From the NCBI GenBank assembly GCA_900095095.1, contig FMBT01000293.1, forward strand, positions 434,001 through 498,000: DNA of 64,000 nucleotides. Direction: 5' to 3'. The number at the start of each line of letters is the position of its first letter. Position 1 is the first letter of the stretch. Under the pieces are notes generated by a model. The model made no database searches, was not told the DNA's origin, and saw only the letters and a program-made list of their open reading frames with translations. A program made the position numbers and the translations under genes. Below are positions 23,793-36,563 of this stretch, piece after piece. The DNA comes from Fragilariopsis cylindrus CCMP1102. Lineage: Eukaryota > Bacillariophyta > Bacillariophyceae > Bacillariales > Bacillariaceae.

Positions 23793-24341
23793 CTTTATTC
23801 TATCAGTTTAATCCCTATTCCATACTCTACTATCCCTATTAGTTCTCGAGTTTTGAGATGTAACGATAAAGATGTCAATACTTCGTCGTAGTCAATAGTC
23901 AAAAAGAAATGCTGTGTACCGTAAATACGCAGTAATAGGTACCTTGCACAGCGTAATAGTACTATACTTCCTTCGTGCACCCCTAACTTCCAATTGTGCT
24001 ATCGTTTAGAAATTTAACCTCTCTAAAGTACGTAGAGTGATTCGAAAACTTTCAAAATCTTATTTTATTTTTTTAATTTCCTGTCGATTGAATAGATTTT
24101 AACGTTTTAGCGTTCTTTTGCGCGTAATAAATTTTTGAACGATAGCGCGCTTGGAAGTTAAGGGTGCACGGAGGAAGTTATCGCTAATAGCGATAAGCGC
24201 AGGTTTTCCGCGAAATCGCTTGTTGTTTTACTTAAACGCAAATATTAACAATGGTATTTTTTGTACAAGCATAAACCTGACATTATTACTTGGAACTACA
24301 GTAAACCGGGAAATAATCATTGTCAGTAGAAGGAAAAGAAA
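23793..24341. other. Spacer containing a MITE
   Basis: 549 bp separating divergent genes. The MITE at 23966-24178 fills about 40% of it and so sits in the promoter space of the DOT1-like gene. The rest shows no pattern. Confidence 0.5.
23966..24178. mobile_element. MITE, copy 1 (terminal ACTTCCTYCGTGCACCC)
   Basis: About 213 bp with terminal inverted repeats: left ACTTCCTTCGTGCACCCC, right (reverse complement) ACTTCCTCCGTGCACCC, continuing with TAACTTCCAA on both sides and a GCTATCG block. TAT flanks both ends (23963-23965 and 24179-24181), a probable 3-bp target duplication. There is no coding capacity. Its centre matches copy 3 in inverted orientation. Confidence 0.8.
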
Positions 24342-25616
24342 ATGGTCGGTGCCAAATCTACGAAGAAAGTTGCAACTACAAGGGGCGTTACCAGTATGGT
24401 ATCTCCAGCAGCAGCGAGAACAACTCGAGAGGTAGTTCCAGATGATGGTAACAAAGAGCGTTCACGTAACAATCCATGTCGAGTACTATTTGCAGGTAAC
24501 GATGATGGAGGAACAGAAGATCTAGGTGTTGCTAAAATCCCACCCACCTCACCTTTAGTTACAGCAGCTACTGATAAAAAGCGGAAGTATCGTTCCAATA
24601 TTGAACGACCTCGTGTGGTTACTCCTAGTACCACCACTACTACTACCGATGATGACGATGATGACGAAATTAAAAATTCCATCCAAGCATTACCGTCGGC
24701 CAAACGTCGTCTATTATTTGGACGATACGTTGACCTTGTACAATGCACTCCCAACGTAGATACTGTATACAAGATTGTTCGCAAACTCACGGGAAATATT
24801 GGTGGCAACGGTTACTCGGGTCCTATTTACGGTGAACTGACTAAGCATAGCATGCAGAAAGTAATTGATCTAATGATTAAAACTACAGGTTTCTCCTCTT
24901 CAAGCCGATTCATCGATGTTGGATCAGGTATTGGTAAACCAAATTTACATGTTGCACAGTATCCTGGGGTTGAATTTTCCTGCGGGATCGAATTGGAACA
25001 TTGCCGATGGTCGTTGGGGATGACCTGTTTGAATGCATGTCTTGATGCTGCAGTTATTGAACAAGAGAAAGATGATGGGAAAAAGACGAAAACTTCAGCA
25101 AACAATTCATTAGTGCAGGGCAATACGATGTTTTTACACAGTAATATTTTAGAAGCCAAGACCTTCGACCCATTCACTCATGTTTACATGTTTAGTATCG
25201 GTTTCCCACCAAATCTTTGGATTGAGTTGTCTAAGAAGTGGAATCGATCCGACAAAGGTTCTTGTCAGTATTTAATTTGTTACAATGGACCAAAGAATAT
25301 CATTGACTGTTATGAATTTGATGTGGAACTCATAGCCCAACTATCAACTTCGATGCACGGGTCGAAAGAGGGTCATATGGGGTACATATATCGTAGGACA
25401 ACCAGTAATGGTAAAAAAGTAAAAGCAAAAAATGGCACGTCATCGAACGCTGTTGTTGCTTGTGATCCACTGTTTAAGCCATCATACAAGTTAGTGAAAA
25501 GAGGATTGAAAGAATTGCAAGTTGAAGTTGCTCGACAGGTCGAAGAACACATGGGGGGTTCAGGACGAACCACACGGTCGAGAAGCAAACTGTCAACGAT
25601 GGTTTTCACACGTTGA
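24342..25616 (+). CDS. DOT1-like SAM-dependent methyltransferase
   Basis: Single exon, 424 aa, no frame break. A disordered N-terminus with acidic TTDDDDDDE leads to the fold at about residue 125: YGELTKHSMQKVIDLM, then the SAM-binding loop FIDVGSGIGKPNLHVAQYPG and the acidic ribose-binding GIELEHCRWSLGM. HSNILEAKTFDPFTHVYMFS is the post-motif strand, and PNLWIELSKKW a later helix. This order fits DOT1, the histone H3K79 methyltransferase, and I recall similar GKPNLHVA loops in trypanosome DOT1. The C-terminus is basic (TTRSRSKLS). Inference: nuclear chromatin methyltransferase. The substrate lysine cannot be read from sequence. Confidence 0.8.
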   Translation: MVGAKSTKKVATTRGVTSMVSPAAARTTREVVPDDGNKERSRNNPCRVLFAGNDDGGTEDLGVAKIPPTSPLVTAATDKKRKYRSNIERPRVVTPSTTTTTTDDDDDDEIKNSIQALPSAKRRLLFGRYVDLVQCTPNVDTVYKIVRKLTGNIGGNGYSGPIYGELTKHSMQKVIDLMIKTTGFSSSSRFIDVGSGIGKPNLHVAQYPGVEFSCGIELEHCRWSLGMTCLNACLDAAVIEQEKDDGKKTKTSANNSLVQGNTMFLHSNILEAKTFDPFTHVYMFSIGFPPNLWIELSKKWNRSDKGSCQYLICYNGPKNIIDCYEFDVELIAQLSTSMHGSKEGHMGYIYRRTTSNGKKVKAKNGTSSNAVVACDPLFKPSYKLVKRGLKELQVEVARQVEEHMGGSGRTTRSRSKLSTMVFTR

Positions 25617-26299
25617 TGAGTCAAAAAAGAAAAAAAATGTCTAGCTAAGAAGATAAAATTAGATTCTACACTAAAAACTACTATGACAGTTTTAAAATAG
25701 AACTATGCATGGTATTAAACTTAAGACTGCAGTTAGTACTTAAAACCGTCTATCCTAATAGTTGCAGCTCTAAATGAAAAAATCGAGAAGAATTACATTG
25801 TTGTTACTAACTTAATATTGACTCTGTTGAAAGATCGTTCAGGTTTAGTTTCATCCTTATATCATCATGCATAAATATATAGGACCTACATATTACATTG
25901 TTGTTGTTTGCATTATAATGTACCTTTTATTTCTCCTTTCTACTTAAAACTGGAGTTTTCCCAGTACTCGCGATTTAACTGCAGGATCAAGTGTTTACTG
26001 TAGGATCAACTTTTCCTTGTGTGTAACGATTTGAGTATTATTCTTGGTTGTCACAACTTCGATGTAATCCGCTTTGATACCACCAGTAAAAATGCTTAGC
26101 TGATGACAAGATACGAAATATTAGAAAATGATGCTTAGACCGTGAAATATGATGATAATTAAAGTCGATACTGCAAAATCTTACTAACAATATTGAATAA
26201 GCTATAGATATATAGTAATAATATAATAGTAAATTAAGTTCCGAAATGATTCCACCAGATTATTGTGTAGGTAGTAATTGTTGCTTGTGGCAATGTGGC
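25617..26299. other. Spacer between convergent genes
   Basis: 683 bp, strongly AT-rich, between the 3' ends of the DOT1-like and armadillo genes. No coding or repeat structure stands out. Confidence 0.5.
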
Positions 26300-29200
26300 T
26301 TATCTCAAGTTAATTTGTTGCTGCTGGGTTCGTAATGATTGGGAAAATCTATCTCGCATATCTTCGTTCAGAGAAAGTGTACATTGCAAACGATGCAATG
26401 TTCCAGTCGCGCTTTGCTGTAAGACTTGATCGGTCCTGTAGTTGGCAACACACCATTCTAACATTTGATAGCATTGAGGAGTCCATAATAGGATGGAATG
26501 ATAATCTTCTGTCAGGGACAGGTTGTGCAGTACTAAACATGCTCTGTTTATAATAGCTTCGCTCGAACAAAAGTTTTTCATCACACGAACCACGAGACTC
26601 GCAACATCTTCAACTAAATCGTCGATAATCTCTTTTTCGGTTGTTTCGTTCAATTCCCCTAGCTGCTCTTGAATGGATGCAGCTGCAGCGGCAGCTCCTT
26701 CGGCAATTTGTCTTGGTGGGACAACTGCAACATCAGGAGCGCCGTCGCCGTCGCCGTCAACATCAACGTTGGCATTGTCATTATTGTCCTCCACCGAAGG
26801 AATGACAAGATTTATTAGAGCAAATAGAGCCCTAAATTGGAGTTCAGCACTGAAAGGATGACGATACATAGCATTAGTAATGGCTTGGATTCCTCCCAGC
26901 TTGACCAAGACCGCTTTCTGGTCAGATACTAGTGCAATATTTACCAATGCCCAGCAACTCATTGCTAATAGGGCAGCGTTGTCTTCGAACCTTCTCATTG
27001 AGTCTAACATAACCGCTATGCCACTTTTTCCATGACATCCTCCTCCAAAAATTCCACCAGCAGTCATGGAATTATGGAACAGCATACCTTCTTTTCCTCC
27101 ATGCGGACGAGACAAAAGAACTAGAGTGTGAAAGGAGGCAATGTGCAATTGAGCACTTTCCGAGAACATAACCATGGCACGCAATACAACATCAGCTAGA
27201 CCAGCAGAGTTTGCTGTCAACCTGTGTTGCTCGTTTTCTAAGAGGACAGGAAGGACCTTCATACACAAGGTTTGAATACCTTCAACGTCAGAGAATGCCA
27301 CCATCCAATTGACAATTGAATAGATTGCACATGACCATGGGAGATTCAAATTACCCGTTTCTCCTTCAGGTGGTGGACCTAATAATCTATTAGTAATCAT
27401 AGATCGACCAAATTTAAGTCGATTCTTCTTTTCTTGATTCTTCTTATTCTTCACACTCTTTGTCTGTATACGTAAATAATAAATATCGTCGAGAATGAGA
27501 TAGAAGAGAAAAGGATTAGAAATCAATTTTTAGAATTACTTCACATAACTCGTTCTCATTCAATTCTGTTTTATATTGACTTACCTTTCTGACTGCTGTT
27601 GCTACACGCGCTGCTGTTGATAGCCTTGGAAAAATTCTCCCGCTCTTTGAACTGTGACTATTGTTGCCATCTTTTGTTTCATCGTCTGTATTGCCAGTAT
27701 CATTTGTAGATTTTTCTATGACTACATCCCTTTCTTGTGCCAAAAACATTTGTAGATTTTTATTTGAAGGTTGTGGTGGACTACCAGTAGATGAGGTTCT
27801 GTCTACGTTGTTAAGCGGATTAGTATTACTGGTGGCACTTCCTCCTGCCGTACCAGATATTCCGTAATCAATGTAAGCTGGGGGTCGACCATTGATTGCA
27901 TCATCTCGAATTTGAGAAGTATACTTCATACAGCGGACAAATGAAGTATATAATAGACGATACTTATCCAACAATTGTTTTGCTGTATCCTTCCTGGCTT
28001 TGATTGAGTAGTAGGTTTCCTCATCCGAAGAGTTAGAAGGATAGACAGGATCGTCTGAAGGATCGTCCATAGTAGCCTTGAAGGGTTCAACTAGACATAA
28101 GACTCTCCATAGTTCGGGCTGCGATGTGAAGCTTTGTTGCCAGACCGTTGAAAGTGGCATGGTAAGGATATCCAGGATATTCGGTGGTTCAAGGTAGGTC
28201 AAAATATTAGCCATGACGTCGCATCCCAGTGTTAGGATAGGGGGACGACCACTGTAAATATTTTTCTTGACTACTGCTGCTCGCACCTTCTTGTTCCTAC
28301 TACTGCACAAGGCAACAGGCTTCTCAACAACCTCTGTAGGTACTGTTTTCCTTGCTTTTCTCCTTCGTGTGAAATTTTTAAAGATTCGTTCGTGTTCTGC
28401 ATCCGCATTGCGTTTAGCGCTCAAAAAGGACTTCTCTAGTCCGTCTGAATCTTCATAGTTCGATGATGCAGCAGAGAGTGACGGCGATGGAGATGGCGAT
28501 GATGATGTTACGTCTTCCTCGTCCATTGTCTCGGAGTTTCCTGAAGAACTGAAATCGGCAAGATCCGATGAGGATGTAGCCGATGATGATGATGATGATG
28601 TTCGCTTGGGCTTGTCTCGATGAGGATTCACTTTGTGTCGATCTCCTCCTGTTAGTTCACATTCTTCTGAAGAAGAAGAAGATGCTGAGGGAGATGGACT
28701 CGTTGATCCAGGTTGACTTCTTGCGCTTGTATCATTAGAAGAGACGGATCCAGCGTATCCATCCTCAGTTCCATAATCATCATCAGTACCACTCCCTGAA
28801 AAATTCCCAGCTCTGCCACTATTCCTTTCCCGTATACATTTTCTTCCTCTTGGATTTGGGCTGGCAGTACCACTACTTCTATTAGATCTAATTCGCTTCT
28901 TATTATTGCTGCGTTTATGCATGCTCTTCTTGGGACTAATTGCAAACGAGACACTGTCGTGATTGCGGTGTTGTTGATGGCTACGATGCTTCTTTCCTGC
29001 AACAATACCCTTGAGTGTTTCTTCCATTCTTGACAACGTATTTGTATTCGCGTTATTATTACTGGATATATCAATTGATATTGGTTTGCATTTGCTGCCA
29101 TCATTACTACTACTTGTCCGATGCTTTCTGCGTTTATATACCGTTTTTTTCATAGTATTGTATCCAGCAGGTTCTCTAGCATGTTCTCTATGGGGTAGTG

Positions 29201-29426
29201 GCAATAAAATATGATGTTGATTCTGTTGCTGTTTCTGTGATGATGATAGTTCGCTATTTGTATCTACTCCTCCTCCGCCCGGTCCCGTCCTCGACGAGCA
29301 GTTTGTTGATGATGTGAGATTTAAATGTCGAGAGCGAGAGGCTACTACAATATTGTCACTACTGTCGTTTGTTTCAATAATAATTTCGTTTGTACCATCT
29401 TGATGATGATCATTGATTGACGTCAT
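26300..29426 (-). CDS. F-box-like plus armadillo-repeat protein, paralog A
   Basis: Exon 1 (29426-27585) carries about 390 disordered Ser/Asn/His residues, then the F-box-like segment LTLGCDVMANILTYLEPPNI followed by TSQPELWRVLC, then LYTSFVRCMKY. A 121-bp intron (27584-27464) is in phase 0 (AVRK/TKSVKN). Exon 2 (27463-26300) begins the armadillo region at FGRSMITNRLLGPPPEGE and shows repeats such as GIQTLCMKVLPVLLE, AMSCWALVNIALVSDQKAV, LQFRALFALINLVIP, and AIINRACLVLHNLS. Total 1001 aa, with no frame break. F-box proteins recruit substrates to SCF ubiquitin ligases; ARM repeats bind proteins. That combination is inferred from motifs. Paralog B faces away on the other side of a 2.8 kb spacer. 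Confidence 0.75.
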
Positions 29427-31277
29427 GGTAGTAATAGATGTCAAGTTTGTTTTATCACGTTTTATCACGTTTGATCTAGCTACTAGTTAGCGTATTTGTT
29501 ACTTCTACAGTACTATCGGGTTTCTATCGTTACTGTTTTTGTCTACGCCTATTGCTGTCGCCTAGGTTTACTCTGTTACTTTTCTTCTGCGATTTACACT
29601 GTTTGTTGCTGTTTGCTCCATGAGTTCCTTTATGCTTTCTTTCGTTGTTAGCTTTTGATTGTGTTTGATTATGTTGTTTGTGTTGATTACGTGGGTGTTT
29701 GATTGAATTGACAGCCGTTGTTTTTTGATTCCCGATAGCTGTTAATAATTCAAGATGTTTCGTTCACTATAATTCGCTACATTAGCGTGAAAGCATTATT
29801 GATGTTCTCATATTCTCTGAGGCCTTATTGTGCTAATTAATTATTTGTATTTATTCAAATTTATTTGTGTGATGGAAACAGATGGTCAATCACATCATCC
29901 GCCTCATGTTTCGATTATATTCTATTTAATATTACGAAGTCTTTGTAAGTAAATTATGTATTTTGAAATAAATTATCTTACAAATAACTAAATATAATTA
30001 TAAAATGAATATTTTCTAAGAAAAGAGCTCGTAAAAGGCTTCAAGGCGCGCGTTATTAACGCGTCGTTCTTTGAACAGTCTACTTTAAAAGATGGTGACG
30101 CAAAGCCTTTACGATAATCACACAGTAATTTGACATCTGCATGATCTGCGACCATAAAAAAAATACGTACCTTGAACAGAGAATAAACGCAGCTTTCTTT
30201 TGAACAACTTCTTCAAGTGCGACTATGTGCATACTTCATTAAATAATGCTTAAATACTAATAGTGAAACAAACAGATGAAATTGCCCATATTGCGATTTC
30301 TTCAAGAGAAGAACAATAATCTGATTATCAGTCACGACGTAGCCACCGTCATCAGTAGAACAAAATTTGTTCTGTGGAAGGATTCTATTTAGTTCTCGAT
30401 AAGGCGTGAGAGATTTGCTAATCGCATTTTTTTTTTAAAGCATGATAACAACAGCTGCCTATAAAATATCACACAGTACACATCATTATTTAACAGACCA
30501 TCTTTGATACCTGTCGAACTACAGTAATCACACCCCTTGCTATTCGAGGATACTGCTGATACGCTGTGACTCTACTGTATGATGTAATGCTTTTTAAGAT
30601 TAAAGATAATATAATAATATTATATGATGTAGGTAGGATTAGATGCTATATACTATTTGCTGATTAACTTTGTCTATCATTATTTACCTACTGCATAGAT
30701 TATACAATGTACAGAAATAAATCGTGATGCTGCAATACACTCACTGTTGTATACTTGTTTGTGCTGCTTGTAGTAGTGTGATCCATTGGCCTCATGTTTC
30801 ACTATGGAGGCATACATTTGAAGATAAGTAGACTACCACAAATATTTCTTTATATAAGTAGTTAGGCGGCTGATAATTGTTGTGTTGCTCCCTGTTTGAG
30901 TTAGCTCTATAGCTGGATTCTAGACATGTATTGCATTGGATGAGATGACATTTAGTAGAATATAATATATAGATATATGTAAATTCAATGGTGCAAATAC
31001 ATCATATCGTTTCGTTTGCTCGTGGGTTTCCTACTTAAAATTCCTTGCACAGCTGATTATTAGTTGGGCGTGTGTTCAGCGTGCAATGGTGTAATGATGG
31101 AAAAAGATGTTGCTTACATTGTGTTTATCCGTTTTGTGAGTTAGTGATATGATGTTAGGATGTTCCACTGCATAATGTCTAGAGATACAGATCCTGCCTT
31201 CCATTCCTACAACAGAAGTCTTAGTTGGCATGAATACCGTGTCTATATCTACTTTTTACATATTATGTGTGGGCGGG

Positions 31278-31319
31278 TGTGTGTGTGTATATATTATATA
31301 TATGATGTGTGTGTGTGTG
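31278..31319. repeat. GT/TA compound microsatellite
   Basis: GT repeats on both sides of a TATATA core within the divergent spacer. Confidence 0.8.
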
Positions 31320-31570
31320 CCTAGCAGTTAGATTTTTGTGCGTAGCGCTTACCATACGGGCGGGAGCGCCTTCCGATTAATTGACTTAAGTTATGATTCA
31401 TAGGTATAAATACTACTCTGATATACTAGTGTACAAATCAGATCTTGACAGTTCTATTTTTAACATTAAATAAGAAACACTGACACGACGTTGTTATAAG
31501 TAGTGAGGCCGCACGCTATTATTGTATAAAAATTACGTCACAATAATTAAGCAAATTTGAAGAGGTTGTC

Positions 31571-31772
31571 ACTTCCTCCAGCGAACGCAAACTTGGTGTG
31601 AGGCTTTTACATGACAACTTTTAAACATAAATGTCATTCTATTTAGAGAAAATAAATTAAAAACTAAATAAAAATTGGTCATTTGACTCGAAATCACTCA
31701 ATCTCCGTGATTTTATAGTCTTAAAGTTATCAATTAAAATCTCACGCTAATTTTGCGTTCACTGGAGGAAGT
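31571..31772. mobile_element. MITE, copy 2 (terminal ACTTCCTCCAG)
   Basis: About 202 bp. Left end ACTTCCTCCAGCGAACGCAA; reverse complement of right end ACTTCCTCCAGTGAACGCAA; both continue with a GTGAG block. No target duplication is visible. Same terminal ACTTCCTCC as copies 1 and 3, but more diverged inside. No coding capacity. Confidence 0.75.
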
Positions 31773-32245
31773 AAAAAGCCAGAAAAGCAAAGAGTTGTCA
31801 TAGCATGTCATCGATTTTAAAAAACACAAAAAGTTCGTCATTACCTGTCATCGATTTACCGCCTGTGCTTTTTCTTGGAAGGATTATTTTATTTTTTTGT
31901 TAAATAAAACAACGACCCTAAAGTTCAAAGCACAACTACATACCGGTAGCTTTTATTATCTTTTACAATACAAGTCTCCTCTACGCACTGTATTACACAT
32001 ATGACACATCATATCGTATGTTAAAAGCCTTCCTTGTTATTACTGTATCAGAGAAAGATAGATCTACTAAAATTATCCAAGGAAAGAGGAGGAAGAAGAA
32101 GAAGAGGAAAAACACACACAGCACCTGATATTTCAATAAACTTGCTTACAAAATCATACTACTGCTACAGTATTATTGTTCGTTTCCTTTATTGGCGCTT
32201 TCGTAATTCTGTACATCATTTATCATTGACTTTCCATATCATATA

Positions 32246-34581
32246 ATGGCTACTATTTTCAAATTACCAGAATGCTTTGGAAAACGAAAACGCCTGAATC
32301 ATACTAGTAGCGATAGAAGTATTTCTTCGTCTTCTATGTCCCATTCAGACGCTAGAAGTAGTAGATATGAACAACAATCTGGACCTGATAATAATCACGA
32401 CGTGTCATGCGGCGGTAGACTTAACAACTGTTCACCATCCAATACAACAACATATAATTCCTCTGGGAAGGATACATCATCTGATTATGACGACAGAAAA
32501 CCTGCAGCACTTTGTACATCCTTCTCCAAGACAAATTCACGTGGTGTCGAATCAATAACAACAACAACGACTGCCGCTGCTCCCTTTCTGATGCTAGGTT
32601 CTGATGTTATGATATCGGTTGTTAGTTTTTTAGGTCCGACAGAGACTTTAAATATCTTAACTATGCCAATCTGTAAGGAATGGCGACTTTCCTATACTTC
32701 TGATCAAGACTTGTGGAGAACTATATGTTCTACTGACCCTTTTTCAGCCGATCTCGATACTAGTAGTACCGCCGTTATCGACGATGCCGATGATGATGAT
32801 GATGATTCTTTCTGTTCCCTGAATACAGGTTTCAACTATGATACTGGTGGCACCAATAATGGAGGCAACAACGTATTGGGGGAGTACCGTTTAGTTTACA
32901 CAAGTTTTGTAAGATGTATGAATTATCTGAATCGAATTCAAAATGATATCCAAAATAATGTACAGCCATCATCATCCGTCGAAGATAATAATAATAGCAA
33001 TAGTAATGATGATACTGCGTCTCGCGTTAGTAGTTTTCCAACATTCGGTGTAACGAAACCACTCAAAAAGTTTCTAGCTAAAAGTAAAGAATGTGGAGTT
33101 TTGAAGTCCGTTATTGGCACTGGCACACATAGCGATAACGCTTCGGCACCAATAGGAGTCTCAGCGGATGGTCGGACAATACATGTACGTACAAACTTGT
33201 AATAGAAAGAGACAATTAAACATAGTATCAATATTGAAACAACAACGCATGATAAATGAATACGAGTCTCGTTTTTTATCACTCATTTCGATTCTCTTTT
33301 CTTCCTTCTTTTTCCCGTGTTTTTTCTATTGGTCCCCGTCGCAAACCCTGTTTTGTCTTTCGTAACAGCGGCCCTTTTCAAAAATGGTACCGAAAGAGAT
33401 GGGCGACACTCAAAACCCAAAATTTGGACAGTCAATGATCACAAATCGATTGTTAGGACCCACTGCAATGGGAGAACCTTCCTATTTGAATTTGCCTAAG
33501 TCTTGTGCCATATACTCAATCATAAATTGGATGGTGGCTCATCCGAATGTACAAGGTATTCAAACTATGTGCATCATGGCCCTTCCTTCTCTTTTAGAGG
33601 ATGAACAACAACGTATCACAGCTCAACGTATAGGAATGATGGAAGTTGTTTTATGCGCAATGTTGCGTTTTCCTGATAATGTTAAGGTTCATATTGCGGC
33701 CTTTCATACAATTGTTCTCCTGGCACGACCTCTTGGTGGTCGTGAAGGAATGTTATTTGATAATTCCATGGCTGGTAGTACCCAAAATCTTGAACTGACC
33801 TCTTTTATCAAGATTTCGACGTCTACCTCGACAACAGCTCACTATGGCAGAGTTGTCTCTCTGCAAGGCAGTAATCGACATACATCTAATCTCATTGGGA
33901 AGAATTCTTCTCGTACTAATATTAACGACAAGGAAAATAAAGTACCGATGACTGGAATTGGTATCTTGATAGATTCCATGAAACGATTTGCGTCGAGCGA
34001 GAAGCTTCAGTCTACAGCGTGTTGGGCCCTGGTCAATGTAGCATTAGTACCTAAGCAAAAGAGTATGCTGATGAAACTCAATGGTATAGAAGCCATTCTA
34101 GATGCTATGACGGAACACTCAAAAAGTTTTGACGTTCAGTTTCGCGCCATGTTTGCTCTTATCAACTTGGTCGTTCCTTGTAGAGAATCCGATTTTGCAA
34201 CAAAGATACTAATACAAATACCAATGATGCAACTCGAACCGAAAGGGCTGTTTTGGCTGAATGGGCACCCAGAATTGCTCATTTGGCTGTGATGGCCATG
34301 AAAAACTTTTGTTCAAGCGAGACAATTCTGAATCGTGGCTCTTTGGTCATACACAATCTTTCGCAATCCCCTGAATTTATGGTTGCACTCCTACGTACTC
34401 CCCACTGTTACCAAGTTCTAGAATGGTGCCTAACTAATTATTCAACTGACGTGTTATTCGCAGGAGTGTATCCAGTACCTTGAATAGGATGCAAATTTAT
34501 CTCGATCAAAACCCCGAGGAACAACGGAGGTTTTCCCTATCAATGGAAGGGCAAAATCGAGAAGTTCTTGAGCAACACTAG
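32246..34581 (+). CDS. F-box-like plus armadillo-repeat protein, paralog B
   Basis: Exon 1 (32246-33184) has a shorter disordered N-terminus and the F-box-like LMLGSDVMISVVSFLGPTET, DQDLWRTIC and LVYTSFVRCMNYL, matching paralog A in order. Phase-0 intron 33185-33368 (184 bp) is at the matching place. Exon 2 has FGQSMITNRLLGP, GIQTMCIMALPSLLE, STACWALVNVALVPKQKSM, VQFRAMFALINLVVP and AVMAMKNFCSSETILNR. Relative to A it lacks most of the 300-residue N-terminal extension and has an extra Ser/Thr loop in the ARM region. Bases seem missing near 34203 (AAA run) and 34461; with them the C-terminus aligns with paralog A (SSTLNRMQIYLDQN) and the product is 717 aa, ending at 34581. Confidence 0.78.
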
Positions 34582-35012
34582 CAATAACTCGATATGTATT
34601 TAAACCACGATACTACCGGAAAACCATACCTGCAGTATAATTGATGCTCGTTGATGGTACAGTAGGTAAAATATGCCGGATTGAATGAAGGAAAGCTCTT
34701 TTTACGATCCATACTAACTATGTATAAAAATGAATATAAAAAAACCCACTAAAGTAGGCGACGGCTGTAGCAAGGGAATCCACTCACAATGATACCTTGT
34801 AATGGTACAATAACACTTTCAACAAAAGCAGCGAAAAAGTTGGACATATTTTCTCTTCTGTATATATAATAATAATTGAAAATTATGCTAACATCGCAAC
34901 CTTATGATAACTAAACATTAGGAAATTTATCTACTGCTTTTTTAACCCTTTCGTTTAATACTTAGTATATTCACGTTGTTCTTTTTCCCCACCCAATACA
35001 ACATTTTATTAG
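34582..35012. other. Spacer between convergent genes
   Basis: 431 bp, AT-rich, no coding pattern. Confidence 0.5.
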
Positions 35013-36563
35013 CTACACTGTGTGTGTAGTATTAAGACTTTCAACCGCTGATGAAACTTTCGTTATATTCTCCCTCGGTTCTATATCAGTAGAACCGCTG
35101 CTAGTAGTGGTAGTTGTAGTTGTAGTTGTAGGTGCTACTAGTGGGGGTGGCATCGGCACTACTAGTGGGGATGCCGGCACCGGCACTGGCGATGTAACAG
35201 CCGTAAAAATGTATTCCGTAGCGACGCTTTCAAATTCTCGTGTTACGAGTGCATAGTCTGATTCTCTACCGTTATACTTCACGCAATTATGTGCAATAAG
35301 ATGAACACGTTGTAATATACCATGATAGTTCTTAATATTTTTTGACACAATTAATTTTCGGATCAAACTCAAATCTATTGGAAATCGAATCCGGTCGGAG
35401 TATCCTGGTGCTTCCTTCGGATTAACAGGTCGACGAAAAACGAGGGTACTGCGATGGGTAGAAAGTTTCTTCCATATCGCCAGCAGTTTGTCCGTATTGT
35501 CCTGTTCGCGAACGAATTCTGGATGTTCAAGAAGGACTGTCAATCGTTTGTATTGTGGTAACTCCAAAGTATTAGAAGTGTTATCATCATTATTATTGAT
35601 ATTCGGTGTCGATCGACCACTGATCTTGCCATCTGTGCTGTTTTCCGTGGTCGAAGAAGCATCTGCCGCAGTGGAATCCGTCATTGTAGCGGTTGTAGAA
35701 ATAGTAGCTTCTACTGCTGGTGGTGGTGCAGTCGCATTACTCGTCGTTCTTTTCTCTTTACTACTACTACAGGTACTACTACTAGAGTAAGAAAGACCGA
35801 CACTATTTACCAACTGTTGTAAACCTGCTTTTTCTCTATACGCAGGAAGCTGAGAACCGGGAGGAAGAGGTGTTGTAAGCTCATGACGTAAACGCCCAAG
35901 TAGCGCCGAAAGCGTCCAGTGTGCATCGGTGGGGTAATTTCTGAATCAATCATCGTATCGACGGCTGCAACTTCCATCGGAGTCATTATTGTACATGTTG
36001 TAGGACTATCATTATCATTATCATTGGGACTACTGTGACTGCCATCAGTGACCGACTTCGTAGCTGTCGTAATCGCTGTTGTTGATGTTGATGCTTGTGA
36101 TGATTTTTCTGCTACTTTCTCTTTCTCTTCTGCTTTCTTGTCTGTTACACTTTTATCCGACATAGTATTGTCGGTAGTACTTGTGGTAGCAACATCATCA
36201 GTAATAGTGGCTTTAGCTTTTTCTCGTTCTTGTTTTCGATACGGAGAGCTCCTCGTAACAATTTCAATTCTTGTTCAAGGGCATCTTCGCAGGCTTGAGC
36301 TTCAGAAACAATTAAGTTCAATTCACGTCGTGGAAGTCCATTCGTCATGCGATAGAGGGAAGACGATAGGAGGGGTAGTAATTCTGGCGAGGATGCGCGG
36401 GAAATCTCATCAGCGTAACATCGTTGATGTCTGTTTGGGTTTTCTTCTTCTTCTTCTGCTTCTTGCTGCTGATTTCATCCTTACTTCCACTACTATTATT
36501 AGTGGGAGTTGTACTTCGGGGTCGCTTTTTTGTAGCGTCGTCGGCGCCAGTTGGGCTGCTCAT
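35013..36563 (-). CDS. Bromodomain-containing protein
   Basis: First in-frame ATG is 36563 (MSSPTGADDATKKRPR). A basic/Ser N-terminus with KKQKKKKKTQTD leads to SSLYRMTNGLPRRELNL and a coiled segment EAQACEDALEQELKLLRGAL, then an acidic-poor linker, TLSALLGRLRHELTTPLPPG, and the bromodomain at about residues 330-430: FRRPVNPKEAPGYSDRIRFP, DLSLIRKLI, and HNCVKYNGRESDY with the conserved Asn (CVKYNG). A C-terminal Pro/Thr run follows. Missing bases near 36363, 36240 and 35932 are needed; each new frame continues logically. Corrected length 517 aa. Bromodomains bind acetyl-lysine, mostly on histones. It shares a short promoter with the CSB-like gene. RCCD/BRD7/9-like membership is possible but not decided. 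Confidence 0.78.

Larger units (their letters stand above)
29427..32245. other. Gene-free 2.8 kb spacer between divergent paralogs
   Basis: The longest clean non-coding stretch between starts here. It holds a MITE (31571-31772), a GT/AT microsatellite (31278-31319), and AT-rich sequence. No protein-like frame. Both paralogs should be driven from its ends. Confidence 0.55.

Noticed and set aside
24323-24808. 161-codon frame on - opposite the DOT1-like gene's N-terminus
   Set aside because: No domain, and the + frame continues into a clear SAM-binding fold.
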